DNA from: Ricordea florida
Taxonomy: Eukaryota > Cnidaria > Anthozoa > Corallimorpharia > Ricordeidae
Length of the DNA: 64,000 nt
Reading direction: 5' to 3'
Assembly: GCA_949710005.1 (NCBI GenBank)
Contig: OX453284.1
Location: 1,839,501-1,903,500 of the forward strand
Below, piece by piece: positions 59,601-63,060 of the stretch (positions are counted from its first letter, which is position 1; the number at the start of each line of letters is the position of its first letter). A program made the translations under genes and the position numbers. The notes under the pieces were generated by a model, which was not told the origin of the DNA, did no database searches, and saw only the letters and a list, made by a program, of their open reading frames with translations.

Positions 59601-62481
59601 GGGTAAGCGCTTTCCCTTATTATTGCAGTAGAAAATATTCTTATTTCAACCGCAAAACGATGTTTGAAAATCAAAACAGCAAAAAAGCGACGTTGCAAAA
59701 TATCTTCGAACAAAAAATGGTTCGACAAAGAATGCCGCTACAAAAGACATGAACTGCGGAAACTTTCTAATCAAAAACACAGAGATCCTCTAAACAATAC
59801 CCTCAGGGAAGAGTATCACAACGTCTTACAGCAATATAAAAACCTTTTGAAACTTAAGAGAAACGAATACTATAGCAATAAGATCTGTGAACTTGAAAAT
59901 ACGGTCGAAAATTCGAACAACAAGGGCTTTTGGAACTGTTTGAAGTCAATGAACGACACTATGAAGGAAACCTACACCCCTCCAATTTCTGAAGAAAAAT
60001 GGATGTCCCACTTTCAAACTCTGCACTCAAATGAACCCCTTAACGAACAGCAGGAGGCAGTTATTGATGAGTTACAGAATTCAAAGGATATCCCAACACG
60101 ATCTCACTCCTTGGATTACCTCATCACAGAAAGCGAAATTCGCACTGCAGCTGGAAAACTCAAAAACAACAAATCTTCTTTTTCAGACAAAATCAACAAT
60201 GAAATGATCAAATCTAGCTTAAATGAATTAATGCCTGTTTATCTAAAACTATTTAACACGGTCCTCGATTTAGGAACTATGCCCCAAATGTGGTGTGACG
60301 GCCTCATTACACCAATTTTTAAATGTGGTACTAAAAGCGATCCATCAAACTACCGTGGAATTTGTATTTCTAGTTGCATTGGAAAACTATTTTGTTCAAT
60401 TCTCAATCAGAGACTTCTAAAGCACGTTGACTTAAATAATATACTTCACAAGTCTCAAATTGGTTTTCTAGCAAATAATAGAACAGCAGATCATGTCCTC
60501 ACTCTTCGAACATTAATAGACAAATATGTCCATCGTCACAAGGAGAAAATATATGCGTGTTTTGTTGACTTTAGGAAAGCCTTTGATTCGGTTTGGCATG
60601 ATGGGCTTCTCTATAAGTTATCTAACATCAATGTCCAAGGAAAGTTTTATAGTCTAATTAAGAGTCTGTACTCGAAGTCTACCTGCTCTGTCAGAATTGG
60701 AAATAACAAAACGCGATCTTTTCATTACGCAAGAGGAGTGCGGCAAGGCTGCATTTTAAGCCCTCTGCTCTTCAACTTATACCTTAACGATCTAGCGTTT
60801 TCATTTGACAATGTTTTATCCGACCCTTTAGTGTTACCAAATGGCACCAGACTCAACTCTCTCCTTTACGCAGATGATTTGATAATATTATCGCGATCCA
60901 AACTTGGTCTACAAAACTGCCTTAACGTACTATCTTCATATTGCAACTCATGGATGCTTAGAATAAATCCTAAGAAAACCAAAATAATGATTTTTCAACG
61001 ATGTACACGAAAATGTGAACATAACTTCCGCATAGGCAATGAAGTAATCGACGTTGTCCAAAACTATACTTACTTAGGAACTCGCATCACATCTTCCGGA
61101 AATTTTACACTTTCGCTTGAACACCTCCGACAAAAAGCTCTTCATGCGCTCTTCAGCCTAAGGCGGCACACGGATCTGAATAGTCTTAAGCCATCACTTG
61201 CGTGTAAAATTTTTGACTCGATGATTTCACCAATTCTAACCTACAACAGTGAAGTTTGGGGTGCTTTTGTTAAATCAGATTTTAAATCCTGGGACAGCTC
61301 TGCAATTGAAAAAACCCATTTGCAATTCTGTAAACGCTATTTACAAGTACATAACAAGGCATCCAACATTGCTTGTAGAGCTGAGCTCGGTAAATTCCCC
61401 ATGATCATTGATATAAATAAAAAGATTCTAAATTACTTAGATTATCTGATAGGTAAAGATGAAGATTCTATTGTTAAACAGGCCCTACAAATTTCAATTG
61501 ACCTTCACCATAACGGAAAAACTAGTTTTTACTCTAATATCGTGAAAATGGTTGAGTACTATGATCTAAACTATGACTTTTCCTATAATTCATTGAGTAA
61601 CTCAGTAGTTAATCGATATATCGGCATAATGAAAAATAAGTACGTCTCTTACTGGAATCAGACCCTTCAACAATCACAAAAACTCAGTTTTTATTGTACA
61701 ATCAAAGACGAATATAGTCCCTCGCCGTACCTAGTTTTAACAAGAAAAAACCCTTCGAGAAAAGCATTAGTTAAATTTAGAATAAGTAGTCATCAACTTA
61801 GAATTGAAACAGGTAGATACGAAAAAATCCCTCGCGATGAAAGGATATGTTACTTTTGTACAGGTAACAAAATTGAAGATGAAAATCATTTCTTACTAGA
61901 TTGTAAGGCTTATTCTCAGATCAGAGACACATTTTTCTCTAAACTAGAAACTAAAATACCTGACTTCAAATCACTTTCACACGATACCTTAGTATCTCTT
62001 CTTATGAATTCCTCTGATTATCTGATTAACTGCCAATTAGTTTCATTTATCTCGCAATGCTTTGAATTAAGATCCAAATTAATATCAATGAATGAATGAA
62101 CTGAATGAGAACTGTAACGTTTTGCAATGCTTTGCATGTAATAATTAGTTGCATCAGTTATTAAATTTAGACTAAGCTTTTGCAATACTGTAACTCATTT
62201 ATGGTCATGCAAATAAAGCATTCGTTGTTGTTGTTGCGTCTTACCGCTTATACGATTATACGGTAAACTGAACTCTGACTCTTTTCCCTCAAAGGCACGT
62301 GGTGTTTGCTCCGAGTGCCAGCAATCAGTACTCCGGCAGCAGTTTTCCAGGTCTATTGGACGCCTTGTACAATGTGCAGAACTCAGACCAAAAGGACTGG
62401 GGTCTAGTCGCCAAGCAACTGTCCAATGTGGTGTTCTACATTCGAACCGCAACCAAATTAATGTTGCTTACGTCAGTGTAG
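9809..62481 (+). CDS. NAALAD/glutamate carboxypeptidase II-like M28B metallopeptidase, 17 exons
   Basis: A type II membrane zinc peptidase rebuilt from 9809-10095, 11544-11826, 12363-12485, 14378-14561, 15681-15780, 18018-18104, 20126-20211, 21312-21431, 22050-22132, 53114-53177, 54263-54330, 54654-54745, 55579-55678, 56204-56450, 56751-56832, 58961-59053 and 62295-62481. Phases agree throughout and the sum is 2,286 nt (761 aa; human GCPII 750). Order: cytosolic tail, signal anchor (about 34-54), PA-like domain, M28 domain, helical dimerisation domain. Zinc ligands H392, D402, E440, D468, H568 and catalytic E439 all lie +15 from human numbering. Glutamate-pocket residues differ (Thr for Asn257, Asp549 for Arg534, Gln711 for Lys699), so the substrate may not be NAAG or folate; NAALADL1-like is possible. 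Most introns are GT-AG; intron 16 is GC-AG. Confidence 0.9.
10314..11030. mobile_element. Crypton-like non-autonomous repeat, copy 1
   Basis: A palindromic head (10317-10413) is followed by a 0.6-kb body bounded by TATATACTAAAA and its complement (ends near 11025). On the - strand a short ORF (10956-10774) reads into a splice donor (AGAGGTAATG); it contains [10 protein letters not shown], resembling the N-terminus of KIAA1958/ZMYM-type proteins with Crypton-derived tyrosine recombinases. Copies at 18494-19197 and 42012-42731 share the same structure. Confidence 0.5.
11827..12362. other. NAALAD intron 2
   Basis: Unique-looking sequence; I recognise no gene or repeat in it. Confidence 0.5.
12486..14377. 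other. NAALAD intron 3
   Basis: Contains a diverged palindromic repeat of the AACAATTATTC type at 12540-12660 and a small palindrome around CACCTCCTAGGAGGTG at 13012-13030. Nothing else recognised. Confidence 0.4.
14562..15680. other. NAALAD intron 4
   Basis: No gene or clear repeat recognised. Confidence 0.4.
16130..16250. repeat. Palindromic repeat in intron 5
   Basis: Fold-back with TGTAAAATGAAC and GTTCATTTTACA arms around GCACGAAGCGAAGC. The sequence before it (15830-16060) is repeat-like but unassigned. Confidence 0.45.
16493..16736. repeat. Palindromic MITE-like repeat, copy A
   Basis: Begins TTATTATATCTCTCAG and contains a long fold-back (CGGTCCGTACTGTAAG ... CTTACAG) around GCCCGCGCGCTTCGC. 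A closely related, better preserved copy is at 17123-17402. Confidence 0.55.
17123..17402. repeat. Palindromic MITE-like repeat, copy B
   Basis: Same family as 16493-16736. Two nested fold-backs are nearly perfect: CGGGCCGTAC/GTACGGCCCG and a long arm starting CTCGGTCCGTACTGTAAAAT. Confidence 0.6.
17540..17860 (-). mobile_element. SINE copy (minus)
   Basis: Reverse complement of the body of the SINE at 62766-63060: same GTATAAATGGGTA, GACTAGCATC and ACCGGGATAAG landmarks in the same order. The tRNA-like head is not clear here. 3' end near the A-rich tract at 17520. Confidence 0.5.
18494..19197. mobile_element. Crypton-like non-autonomous repeat, copy 2
   Basis: Palindromic head 18494-18602 and body to a TTTTAGTATATAC end near 19195. 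The - strand ORF homologous to copies 1 and 3 ([10 protein letters not shown]) ends at the same splice-donor-like site near 18960. Followed at 19330-19400 by an independent AACAATTATTCGCC palindrome. Confidence 0.5.
19680..19930. repeat. Dispersed repeat related to 55320-55560
   Basis: Shares TTCTGATTGGCTA, CGAGC-GGCAAGATGGG and GGTCAAGATGGCTGCATATTGGC-type segments with the stretch that follows the minisatellite in intron 12, and contains an inverted pair around GCCTCGCTTTTTGCG. No coding content. Confidence 0.4.
20212..21311. repeat. NAALAD intron 7 with an 80-bp tandem duplication
   Basis: Positions 21081-21160 and 21161-21238 are a head-to-tail duplication of an 80-bp unit starting CCAAGAGTGGACGCC, ending about 75 bp before exon 8. 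The rest of the intron holds nothing I recognise. Confidence 0.6.
21312..22132 (+). CDS. NAALAD exons 8-9: zinc site and catalytic Glu
   Basis: Exon 8 (21312-21431) carries G-N-H-R-D-A-W and D-P-S-S-G with zinc ligands H392 and D402. Exon 9 (22050-22132) carries S-W-G-A-E-E-Y-G with catalytic E439 and ligand E440. The 618-bp intron between them (21432-22049) includes a fragment at about 21730-21785 of the SINE family seen at 62766. Confidence 0.9.
22835..23355 (+). pseudogene. CR1/L2-like LINE reverse-transcriptase C-terminal fragment
   Basis: Translates to a typical CR1-group post-RT segment: [28 protein letters not shown] and A-P-K-L, then an in-frame stop before N-S-L-P. 5'-truncated; RT core and endonuclease are absent. 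22133-22830, before it, shows no recognised feature beyond A-rich inverted segments around 22480-22560. Confidence 0.7.
23490..25680 (-). pseudogene. Broken BEL/Pao retrotransposon (gag to RT)
   Basis: Read on the - strand: Gag-like coiled-coil remnants with stops (about 25.7-24.85 kb), an aspartic-protease/DUF1758-type region (24840-24316, with H-L-I-L-G-A-N-D), then a Pao-type RT (24081-23494) with [26 protein letters not shown] and the catalytic L-Y-V-D-D. The frame is broken by several stops, the RT is cut at about 23.49 kb, and no integrase or LTR is visible. A dead copy inserted in intron 9. Confidence 0.7.
26036..26139. mobile_element. Perfect 46-nt inverted-repeat MITE
   Basis: Arms 26036-26081 and 26094-26139 are perfectly complementary, beginning AACCTCGTTCCCAGGG, with a 12-nt pyrimidine loop. 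A shorter relative is at 59083-59132. The rest of 25681-27020 is unassigned. Confidence 0.65.
27020..28340 (-). pseudogene. SWIM zinc-finger/YqaJ-like exonuclease pseudogene, main part
   Basis: Translation from 28338 shows a SWIM finger (H-C-Q-G-C ... E-P-C-F-H), then a linker, then a YqaJ-type nuclease region with H-A-T-P-D-F-L and C-I-D-V-K-N. The reading frame is interrupted by TGA at about 28117 (where the family has Trp, by my recollection), TAG at 27905-27907 and at least one pair of frameshifts between 27.75 and 27.48 kb. Such SWIM/YqaJ genes are abundant in cnidarians. The likely first exon is at 32372-32750. An ORF at 28936-28565 between the two parts is not recognised. Confidence 0.6.
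29150..32340 (-). mobile_element. CR1-type LINE with endonuclease and reverse transcriptase, frame-broken
   Basis: On the - strand an APE-type endonuclease (32333-31530: L-N-V-R-S-L, I-T-E-S-H-L-D, G-D-L-N-C-D, D-H-S-L-I) is followed by the RT in two frames (31427-30597 and 30478-29366) with [17 protein letters not shown] and catalytic Y-A-D-D. A stop precedes the RT and a frameshift near 30.5-30.6 kb splits it, so it is inactive as it stands. The 3' end carries CATACATACA-type short repeats (about 29162-29185), typical of CR1-group tails. Confidence 0.8.
32372..32750 (-). pseudogene. Probable first exon of the SWIM/YqaJ pseudogene
   Basis: An open - strand frame contains [15 protein letters not shown] and [10 protein letters not shown], which I recall as the N-terminus of cnidarian SWIM/YqaJ proteins. 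The coding similarity ends at K-A-Y-K-T-L with no good GT donor. The LINE at 29.1-32.3 kb lies between this exon and the rest of the gene at 28.3 kb. 32751-33300 shows nothing recognised. Confidence 0.45.
33355..34434 (+). CDS. Carbohydrate sulfotransferase-like, intronless copy A (359 aa)
   Basis: A Golgi type II membrane enzyme expected to transfer sulfate from PAPS to a sugar hydroxyl; closest in pattern to the GlcNAc/Gal 6-O-sulfotransferase group (CHST1/3/5-like). Residues about 7-27 form the signal anchor. The 5'-phosphosulfate-binding loop is [13 protein letters not shown] (63-75), and the 3'-phosphate site is [12 protein letters not shown] (209-220). The ORF is complete, with N-x-S/T sites and conserved cysteines. 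It is nested in intron 9 of the NAALAD gene, same strand, and has an inverted duplicate at 48183-49262. Sequence similarity extends into both flanks (about 33300-34570). Confidence 0.85.
   Translation: MQRLVKTFIFCTFLLLSELLIGLFYFNVIIIPQPLLLMWQTKSSERAKQLNSSTRRNLLIVSQGRGGSSFLGELFNNHPDIIYVYEPLQSALRSFNRVKESESYKLHSSGLLDGFFKCNFSRVKKALPKLSESSFRVRSKALTGDFFCNSTKTRKQCASLTSESLAKACRSYKHTVIKILSSRMPNKTIQSFQDMLEHADSYDVKFINLVRDPRAVVYSWVTLKWIKDHTHPDFRPGVHRACDPIEKNVRLSLSPPLWLLNRVIIVRYEDLVANTTTVARQLYSFAGFDWSSNVEDWIKEHKESPKAIAARNPYSTYRDGTVAVSKWKEAPEAMIRVVEEICGDVMDLIGYKRLMRKEN
34763..34803. repeat. (AT)n microsatellite
   Basis: Pure TA repeat bordering Penelope-like sequence; others of the same kind are at 38737-38756 and 41604-41648. 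Confidence 0.8.
34978..35003 (-). ncRNA. Hammerhead-ribozyme core (PLE1)
   Basis: On the - strand CTGACGA, stem II AGGTC-TAA-GACC, then GAAACG. All core nucleotides visible here match consensus. Stem I pairing beyond the core is weak, so activity may need a dimer. Confidence 0.6.
35588..38326 (-). CDS. Penelope-like reverse transcriptase/GIY-YIG endonuclease (912 aa)
   Basis: An uninterrupted 912-codon retroelement polyprotein. The N-terminal ~190 residues are basic and helical; I-Q-D-K-G-S-R-F is the DKG motif typical of Penelope-like RTs; RT motifs include S-W-D-V-V-S-M-F and the catalytic R-Y-R-D-D-V-F. A linker with C-x2-C ... C-x2-C zinc-type cysteines precedes the GIY-YIG nuclease (V-I-Y-L-V, Y-V-G-S-T, R-F-R-N-H-K, then E-A-Y-W). 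No stop or frameshift is present, so the copy could be recent or active. It lacks a 3-residue segment before the nuclease that copy 2 has. On the - strand, between the two sulfotransferases. Confidence 0.85.
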   Translation of the reverse strand: MDRNVIPVGFNFHFHLALNIDDVSLNTFCKHSLQRTSRDICNAVLRASHEKVNLLQRELRLHREQLFSKVNYGTALFLWNGLKSENASLLHTLKEREKRKWLKTIPLDPGLDSPIATDNPSTVRRIRRYNKGARISRKRQRFRQRRRLPNPVNTEHLQQLDPVNLSSQPIGADQVNLLRKGPSFCPTPKDINWQSVYDDLEIFEARLRTAAFFMDTNPDGDLPTPSHLPRVPKEKKWRPPTSRYPELELFLANVRRDLINPENIKQPRDNLSRKERVALKELRNSNVVIRIQDKGSRFVLIDDKEYEEKMLGQLNNQLHYKSLQSDPTSKHLALVSSWCSKWLGKGEISPEIAKWVLNKEAKPGVAFGNIKTHKTGNPLRLITSCCGTAIENLSAFTEFYLQPLARKLPSFIKDTTDLLNKIGDLNTSGPFPTGTLLVSWDVVSMFPNIDNKLGLTAVRKALNARENKIPSTSCILEAVKICLKSNHSVFKENFFLQIHGTAMGPKNACSYADLAMGEIDLKAKFSGPIKPSLWWRYRDDVFDLWQQGLPALHQFTDYINSLYPTIKFELVFSERELHVLDLTLHLVEGFIRTDVYSKPTDSHLYLPPSSCHPKHVFKAIPFGVATRLKRNCSEETFLAERTVEYKGYLVNQGYPPKLVDDQFSKASTISRIDLLRQRGKQSRKLFPFVLTFNPNLPNVSSIIRKHLLILQSNPKLKELFPQGSIIPSFRRTKNLKELLAPSRFKTADEGQTIQPNNGCFKCERNRCDLCRNFFVESKSFLSFRTCRKYTIHSRLSCDSKNVIYLVSCKKCRLQYVGSTTTDFRVRFRNHKSAMLTNKTTCEVAVHFNKIPHSLDDFEFQCIDQVQAPNDLDEIDRFLITKEAYWSAQLFSMAPHGLNKRKEFHSKNRICYN
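38634..38658 (+). ncRNA. Degenerate hammerhead core (PLE1, inverted arm)
   Basis: CTGACGA-AGGTCTAAGACC followed by AAAAC; the expected GAAA box starts with A, which should abolish cleavage. Confidence 0.5.
38864..38888 (-). ncRNA. Hammerhead-ribozyme core (PLE2, left)
   Basis: On the - strand CTGATGA-AGGTC-ATT-GACC-GAAACGTC; core boxes match consensus. Confidence 0.6.
39444..41606 (-). pseudogene. Penelope-like RT/GIY-YIG, N-terminally truncated copy
   Basis: 720 codons closely related to the 912-aa ORF, starting at the point corresponding to about residue 192 of copy 1. RT motif R-Y-R-D-D-V-F and GIY-YIG motifs V-I-Y-L-A, Y-I-G-S-T and R-F-R-N-H-K are intact and the frame is open. Upstream it runs directly into an (AT)n microsatellite (41604-41648), so the N-terminal ~190 residues are missing. 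The truncation is the only visible lesion. Confidence 0.75.
41841..41865 (-). ncRNA. Hammerhead core (PLE2, right, minus)
   Basis: CTGATGA-AGGTC-TTT-GACC-GAAACG on the - strand. It faces an inverted copy 9 nt away, so the two together make a perfect fold-back. Confidence 0.6.
41875..41900 (+). ncRNA. Hammerhead core (PLE2, right, plus)
   Basis: CTGATGA-AGGTC-TTT-GACC-GAAACG on the + strand, mirror image of 41841-41865. Confidence 0.6.
42012..42731. mobile_element. Crypton-like non-autonomous repeat, copy 3
   Basis: Palindromic head 42012-42122 and body to TTTTAGTATATAC at about 42730. The - strand ORF (42661-42479) again reads [13 protein letters not shown] and ends at the shared donor-like site. 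Confidence 0.5.
42752..42869. mobile_element. MITE with 42-nt inverted arms
   Basis: Arms 42752-42793 and 42828-42869 (AACAAAGGAAAATA ... CCAAGGATAAAATTGAACT) are nearly complementary around a 34-nt spacer. Non-coding. Confidence 0.6.
43444..43547. mobile_element. hAT-like MITE with perfect 8-bp target duplication
   Basis: A 104-bp element with perfect ends GGTAGGTACGTGGTGTAAGC and its complement, flanked by CACTTTCG at 43436-43443 and 43548-43555. The identical 8-bp target duplication suggests a recent hAT-type insertion. Confidence 0.7.
43860..44365 (+). pseudogene. Second CR1-like LINE C-terminal fragment
   Basis: Two overlapping frames together give the CR1 post-RT pattern ([13 protein letters not shown], then G-H-I-T-P-V-L and A-P-K-L), with a frameshift near 44.0 kb. 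It ends before a (TTA/GTT)n tract at about 44503-44605. The stretch 44620-45546 is unassigned. Confidence 0.6.
44503..44605. repeat. (TTATTA/GTT)n microsatellite
   Basis: Trinucleotide array of TTA with interspersed GTT units, just downstream of a LINE fragment. Confidence 0.8.
45547..45952 (-). mobile_element. tRNA-derived SINE (minus)
   Basis: On the - strand the head begins TTAGCTCAGTTGGTAGAGCG (A box) and contains GTGAGTTCAAACC (B box), followed by a body and a 3' tail of ATTATC repeats near 45547. The A-box segment is triplicated (copies at 45914, 45927 and 45940). Not a tRNA gene: the body after the B box is unrelated to tRNA. 45953-47416 is otherwise unassigned apart from a short CAGACGCGTG tandem at about 46949-46976. 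Confidence 0.7.
47417..47595. mobile_element. Fold-back MITE
   Basis: Ends GTGTGTACCTTTGGTATGATC-like and GATCATACCAAAGGGACACAC-like are near-perfect complements, and complementarity continues through most of the 179-bp unit. Confidence 0.6.
48183..49262 (-). CDS. Carbohydrate sulfotransferase-like, intronless copy B (359 aa)
   Basis: Same length, motifs and predicted Golgi type II topology as copy A: PAPS loop [13 protein letters not shown] and [12 protein letters not shown] are identical. Differences cluster in the signal anchor (residues 6-25) and the last ~60 residues, while residues about 52-200 are almost identical. Flanking DNA is duplicated too (about 48045-49315). It is antisense to the NAALAD gene, within its intron 9. 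Either copy may be active; no lesions seen. Confidence 0.85.
   Translation of the reverse strand: MQRLVANFVCCTIVLLSGLLVCLFHFNVIIIPQPLPLMWQTKSSERAKQPNSSTRRNLLIVSQGRGGSSFLGELFNNHPDIIYVYEPLQSALRSFNRVKESESYKLHSSGLLDGFFKCNFSRVKKALPKLSKSSFRVRSKALTGDFFCNSTKTRKQCASLTSESLAKACRSYKHTVIKILSPRMPNKTIQSFQDMLEHADNYDVKLINLVRDPRAVVYSWVALKWIKDHTHPKFRPGVHRVCDPIEKNVRLILSPPLWLQNRVIIVRYEDLVANTTIVARQLYSFAGFDWSPKVKEWIIEHKKNAKKVSARNPYSMYRNGTLAVSKWKEAPEAMIRVVEEICGDVMDLMGYARLMRKEN
49320..50278. other. Unassigned intronic stretch
   Basis: I see no gene or clear repeat here. 50706-51233 is likewise unassigned. Confidence 0.4.
50285..50701. mobile_element. TTAA-flanked MITE (piggyBac-like)
   Basis: Ends GTCTGGTTTTCACT and AGTGAAAGCCAGCC are inverted, and TTAA flanks both sides (50281-50284, 50702-50705), as for piggyBac insertions. 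The interior is rich in GGAGTCGTAAG-type subrepeats; the small ORF inside is an artefact of that repeat. Confidence 0.6.
51234..52927. mobile_element. 1.7-kb TIR element containing a 111-bp satellite
   Basis: Ends beginning AATAGCTGTTATTACAGTTG (51234) and its near-complement at 52927 match over about 45 bp, with weaker similarity for 40 bp more. Inside, 52310-52606 is a tandem of a 111-bp unit (TTCTCCGATT landmarks at 52371, 52482 and 52593). No transposase ORF seen. Confidence 0.6.
53114..53177 (+). CDS. NAALAD exon 10 after the 31-kb intron
   Basis: A 64-nt exon with N-V-D-S-S (zinc ligand D468). Acceptor TTTCCAG and donor GTATTT. It follows exon 9 in phase 0 and matches the family without missing residues, so the 31-kb interval is a true intron unless the assembly is wrong. 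Confidence 0.85.
53400..53556 (-). mobile_element. tRNA-derived SINE head (minus)
   Basis: On the - strand GTTGGCGCAGTGGCGAGAGC (A box) and CCCGGGTTTAATTCCC (B box) are spaced as in a tRNA, but the 3' half departs into a non-tRNA body. Lies in intron 10. Confidence 0.6.
55011..55350. repeat. 41-bp minisatellite, about eight units
   Basis: Unit CGAGCGGGAAAGATGAGGCT... with GATTGGCTAAC at its end repeats head-to-tail in intron 12 with few differences. The following 55350-55560 matches the dispersed repeat at 19680-19930, so the array probably grew from that repeat's end. Confidence 0.8.
55579..56450 (+). CDS. NAALAD exons 13-14: active-site loop and zinc ligand H568
   Basis: Exon 13 (55579-55678) encodes G-S-G-S-D-Y and P-S-V-D-F-R-Y, where Asp549 replaces the arginine (Arg534) of the GCPII arginine patch. 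Exon 14 (56204-56450) encodes Y-P-V-Y-H-S-V with H568 and most of the start of the dimerisation domain. Confidence 0.85.
55770..57115. repeat. Inverted repeat pair in introns 13 and 15
   Basis: Intron 13 (about 55770-55950) has two copies of a unit containing GGAAAGCTACTGAAC; intron 15 (about 56910-57115) has two copies of the reverse complement (GTTCAGTAGCTTTCC). The pair encloses exons 14 and 15. Confidence 0.6.
57138..58645. mobile_element. Non-autonomous TIR element with nested palindrome
   Basis: About 65-70 bp at 57176-57243 (TATAATACAGTCCCGATACT...) is inverted at 58576-58645. A second palindrome (57138-57395) is nested at the left end. A short ORF start at 57711 is quickly stopped; no transposase. 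Confidence 0.55.
58961..59053 (+). CDS. NAALAD exon 16 with GC donor
   Basis: Encodes the V-R-M-V-N-D-R-L-M segment and ends in phase 2 at AAAG/GCAAGC, a GC donor. Joining to 62295 restores an Arg-His-Val junction that matches the family. No GT donor nearby gives an equally good junction. Confidence 0.8.
59660..62235 (+). mobile_element. Non-LTR retrotransposon, 5'-truncated, 811-codon open frame
   Basis: The ORF 59664-62099 encodes a LINE reverse transcriptase with W-F-D-K-E-C-R upstream helix, [26 protein letters not shown] and catalytic L-Y-A-D-D, then a thumb region and C-terminal C-x2-C ... H ... C cysteines. The endonuclease domain is missing, so the copy is 5'-truncated, but the rest is uninterrupted. 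A (GTT)n tail at about 62220-62236 marks the 3' end. The clade (I, Nimb or relative) is not certain. It fills most of the NAALAD GC-AG intron. Confidence 0.75.
62295..62481 (+). CDS. NAALAD exon 17 and stop
   Basis: Encodes the C-terminus beginning H-V-V-F-A-P-S; Gln711 lies where GCPII has Lys699, and Tyr712 matches Tyr700. TAG stop at 62479-62481. The nearest clear AATAAA downstream is at about 63446. Confidence 0.85.
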
Positions 62482-62657
62482 TTCGCCAGCGGACGTTTTT
62501 CTATTCAGCAACTTATATACATTGACATGATGTGTAGCAGTGGATAAATAATAGCTGGAAGATTTCGTAACAGGAGTAACCGAGACAGATTTGCGGTCTT
62601 AAATTAGACACAAGAAAATAGGATAGGTTTTAGGCGAGAATACTTAGAATATTCACT

Positions 62658-62684
62658 CTGACGAAGGGCTGACGCTCGAAACGT
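62658..62684 (+). ncRNA. Hammerhead-like core downstream of the NAALAD gene
   Basis: CTGACGA, an AGGGC/GCTC-type stem II, then GAAACGTC. Core boxes match consensus but stem I pairing is poor. Probably a Penelope terminal fragment. Confidence 0.5.
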
Positions 62685-62765
62685 CAGCCCCACCTTTTTT
62701 GTAGCTTATGGTGATACAGCCTACATTATCAACTTGTTTTATTATCCCAATCTCCAATGCTTAGG

Positions 62766-63060
62766 TTGTGGAGGCACAGTCGTGTAGTGGTTAGCGTGTC
62801 TGACTTCCGAGCAGGAGGTTTGGAGTTCGAGCCCTGGTGCTGGCACTGTGTTGTTTGCTTAGACAAGAAACTTAACTCCACACTGTCTCTCTCCACCCAG
62901 GTGTATAAATGGGTACCAGCGATACAATGCTGGGGGTGACCCTGCAATGGACTAGCATCTTATCCAGGGGGAAGTAATAATACTCCAGGTGCTTCATGCT
63001 ACAGAAACCGGGATAAGCCCCGGCCGTGTGGGCCTTTGGCTCGTGTGCGCCTTTACCTAA
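62766..63060 (+). mobile_element. tRNA-derived SINE (plus)
   Basis: GTGTAGTGGTTAGCGTGTC (A box) and GGAGTTCGAGCCC (B box) at tRNA spacing are followed by the body shared with 17540-17860. It lies 285 bp beyond the NAALAD stop. Confidence 0.7.
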
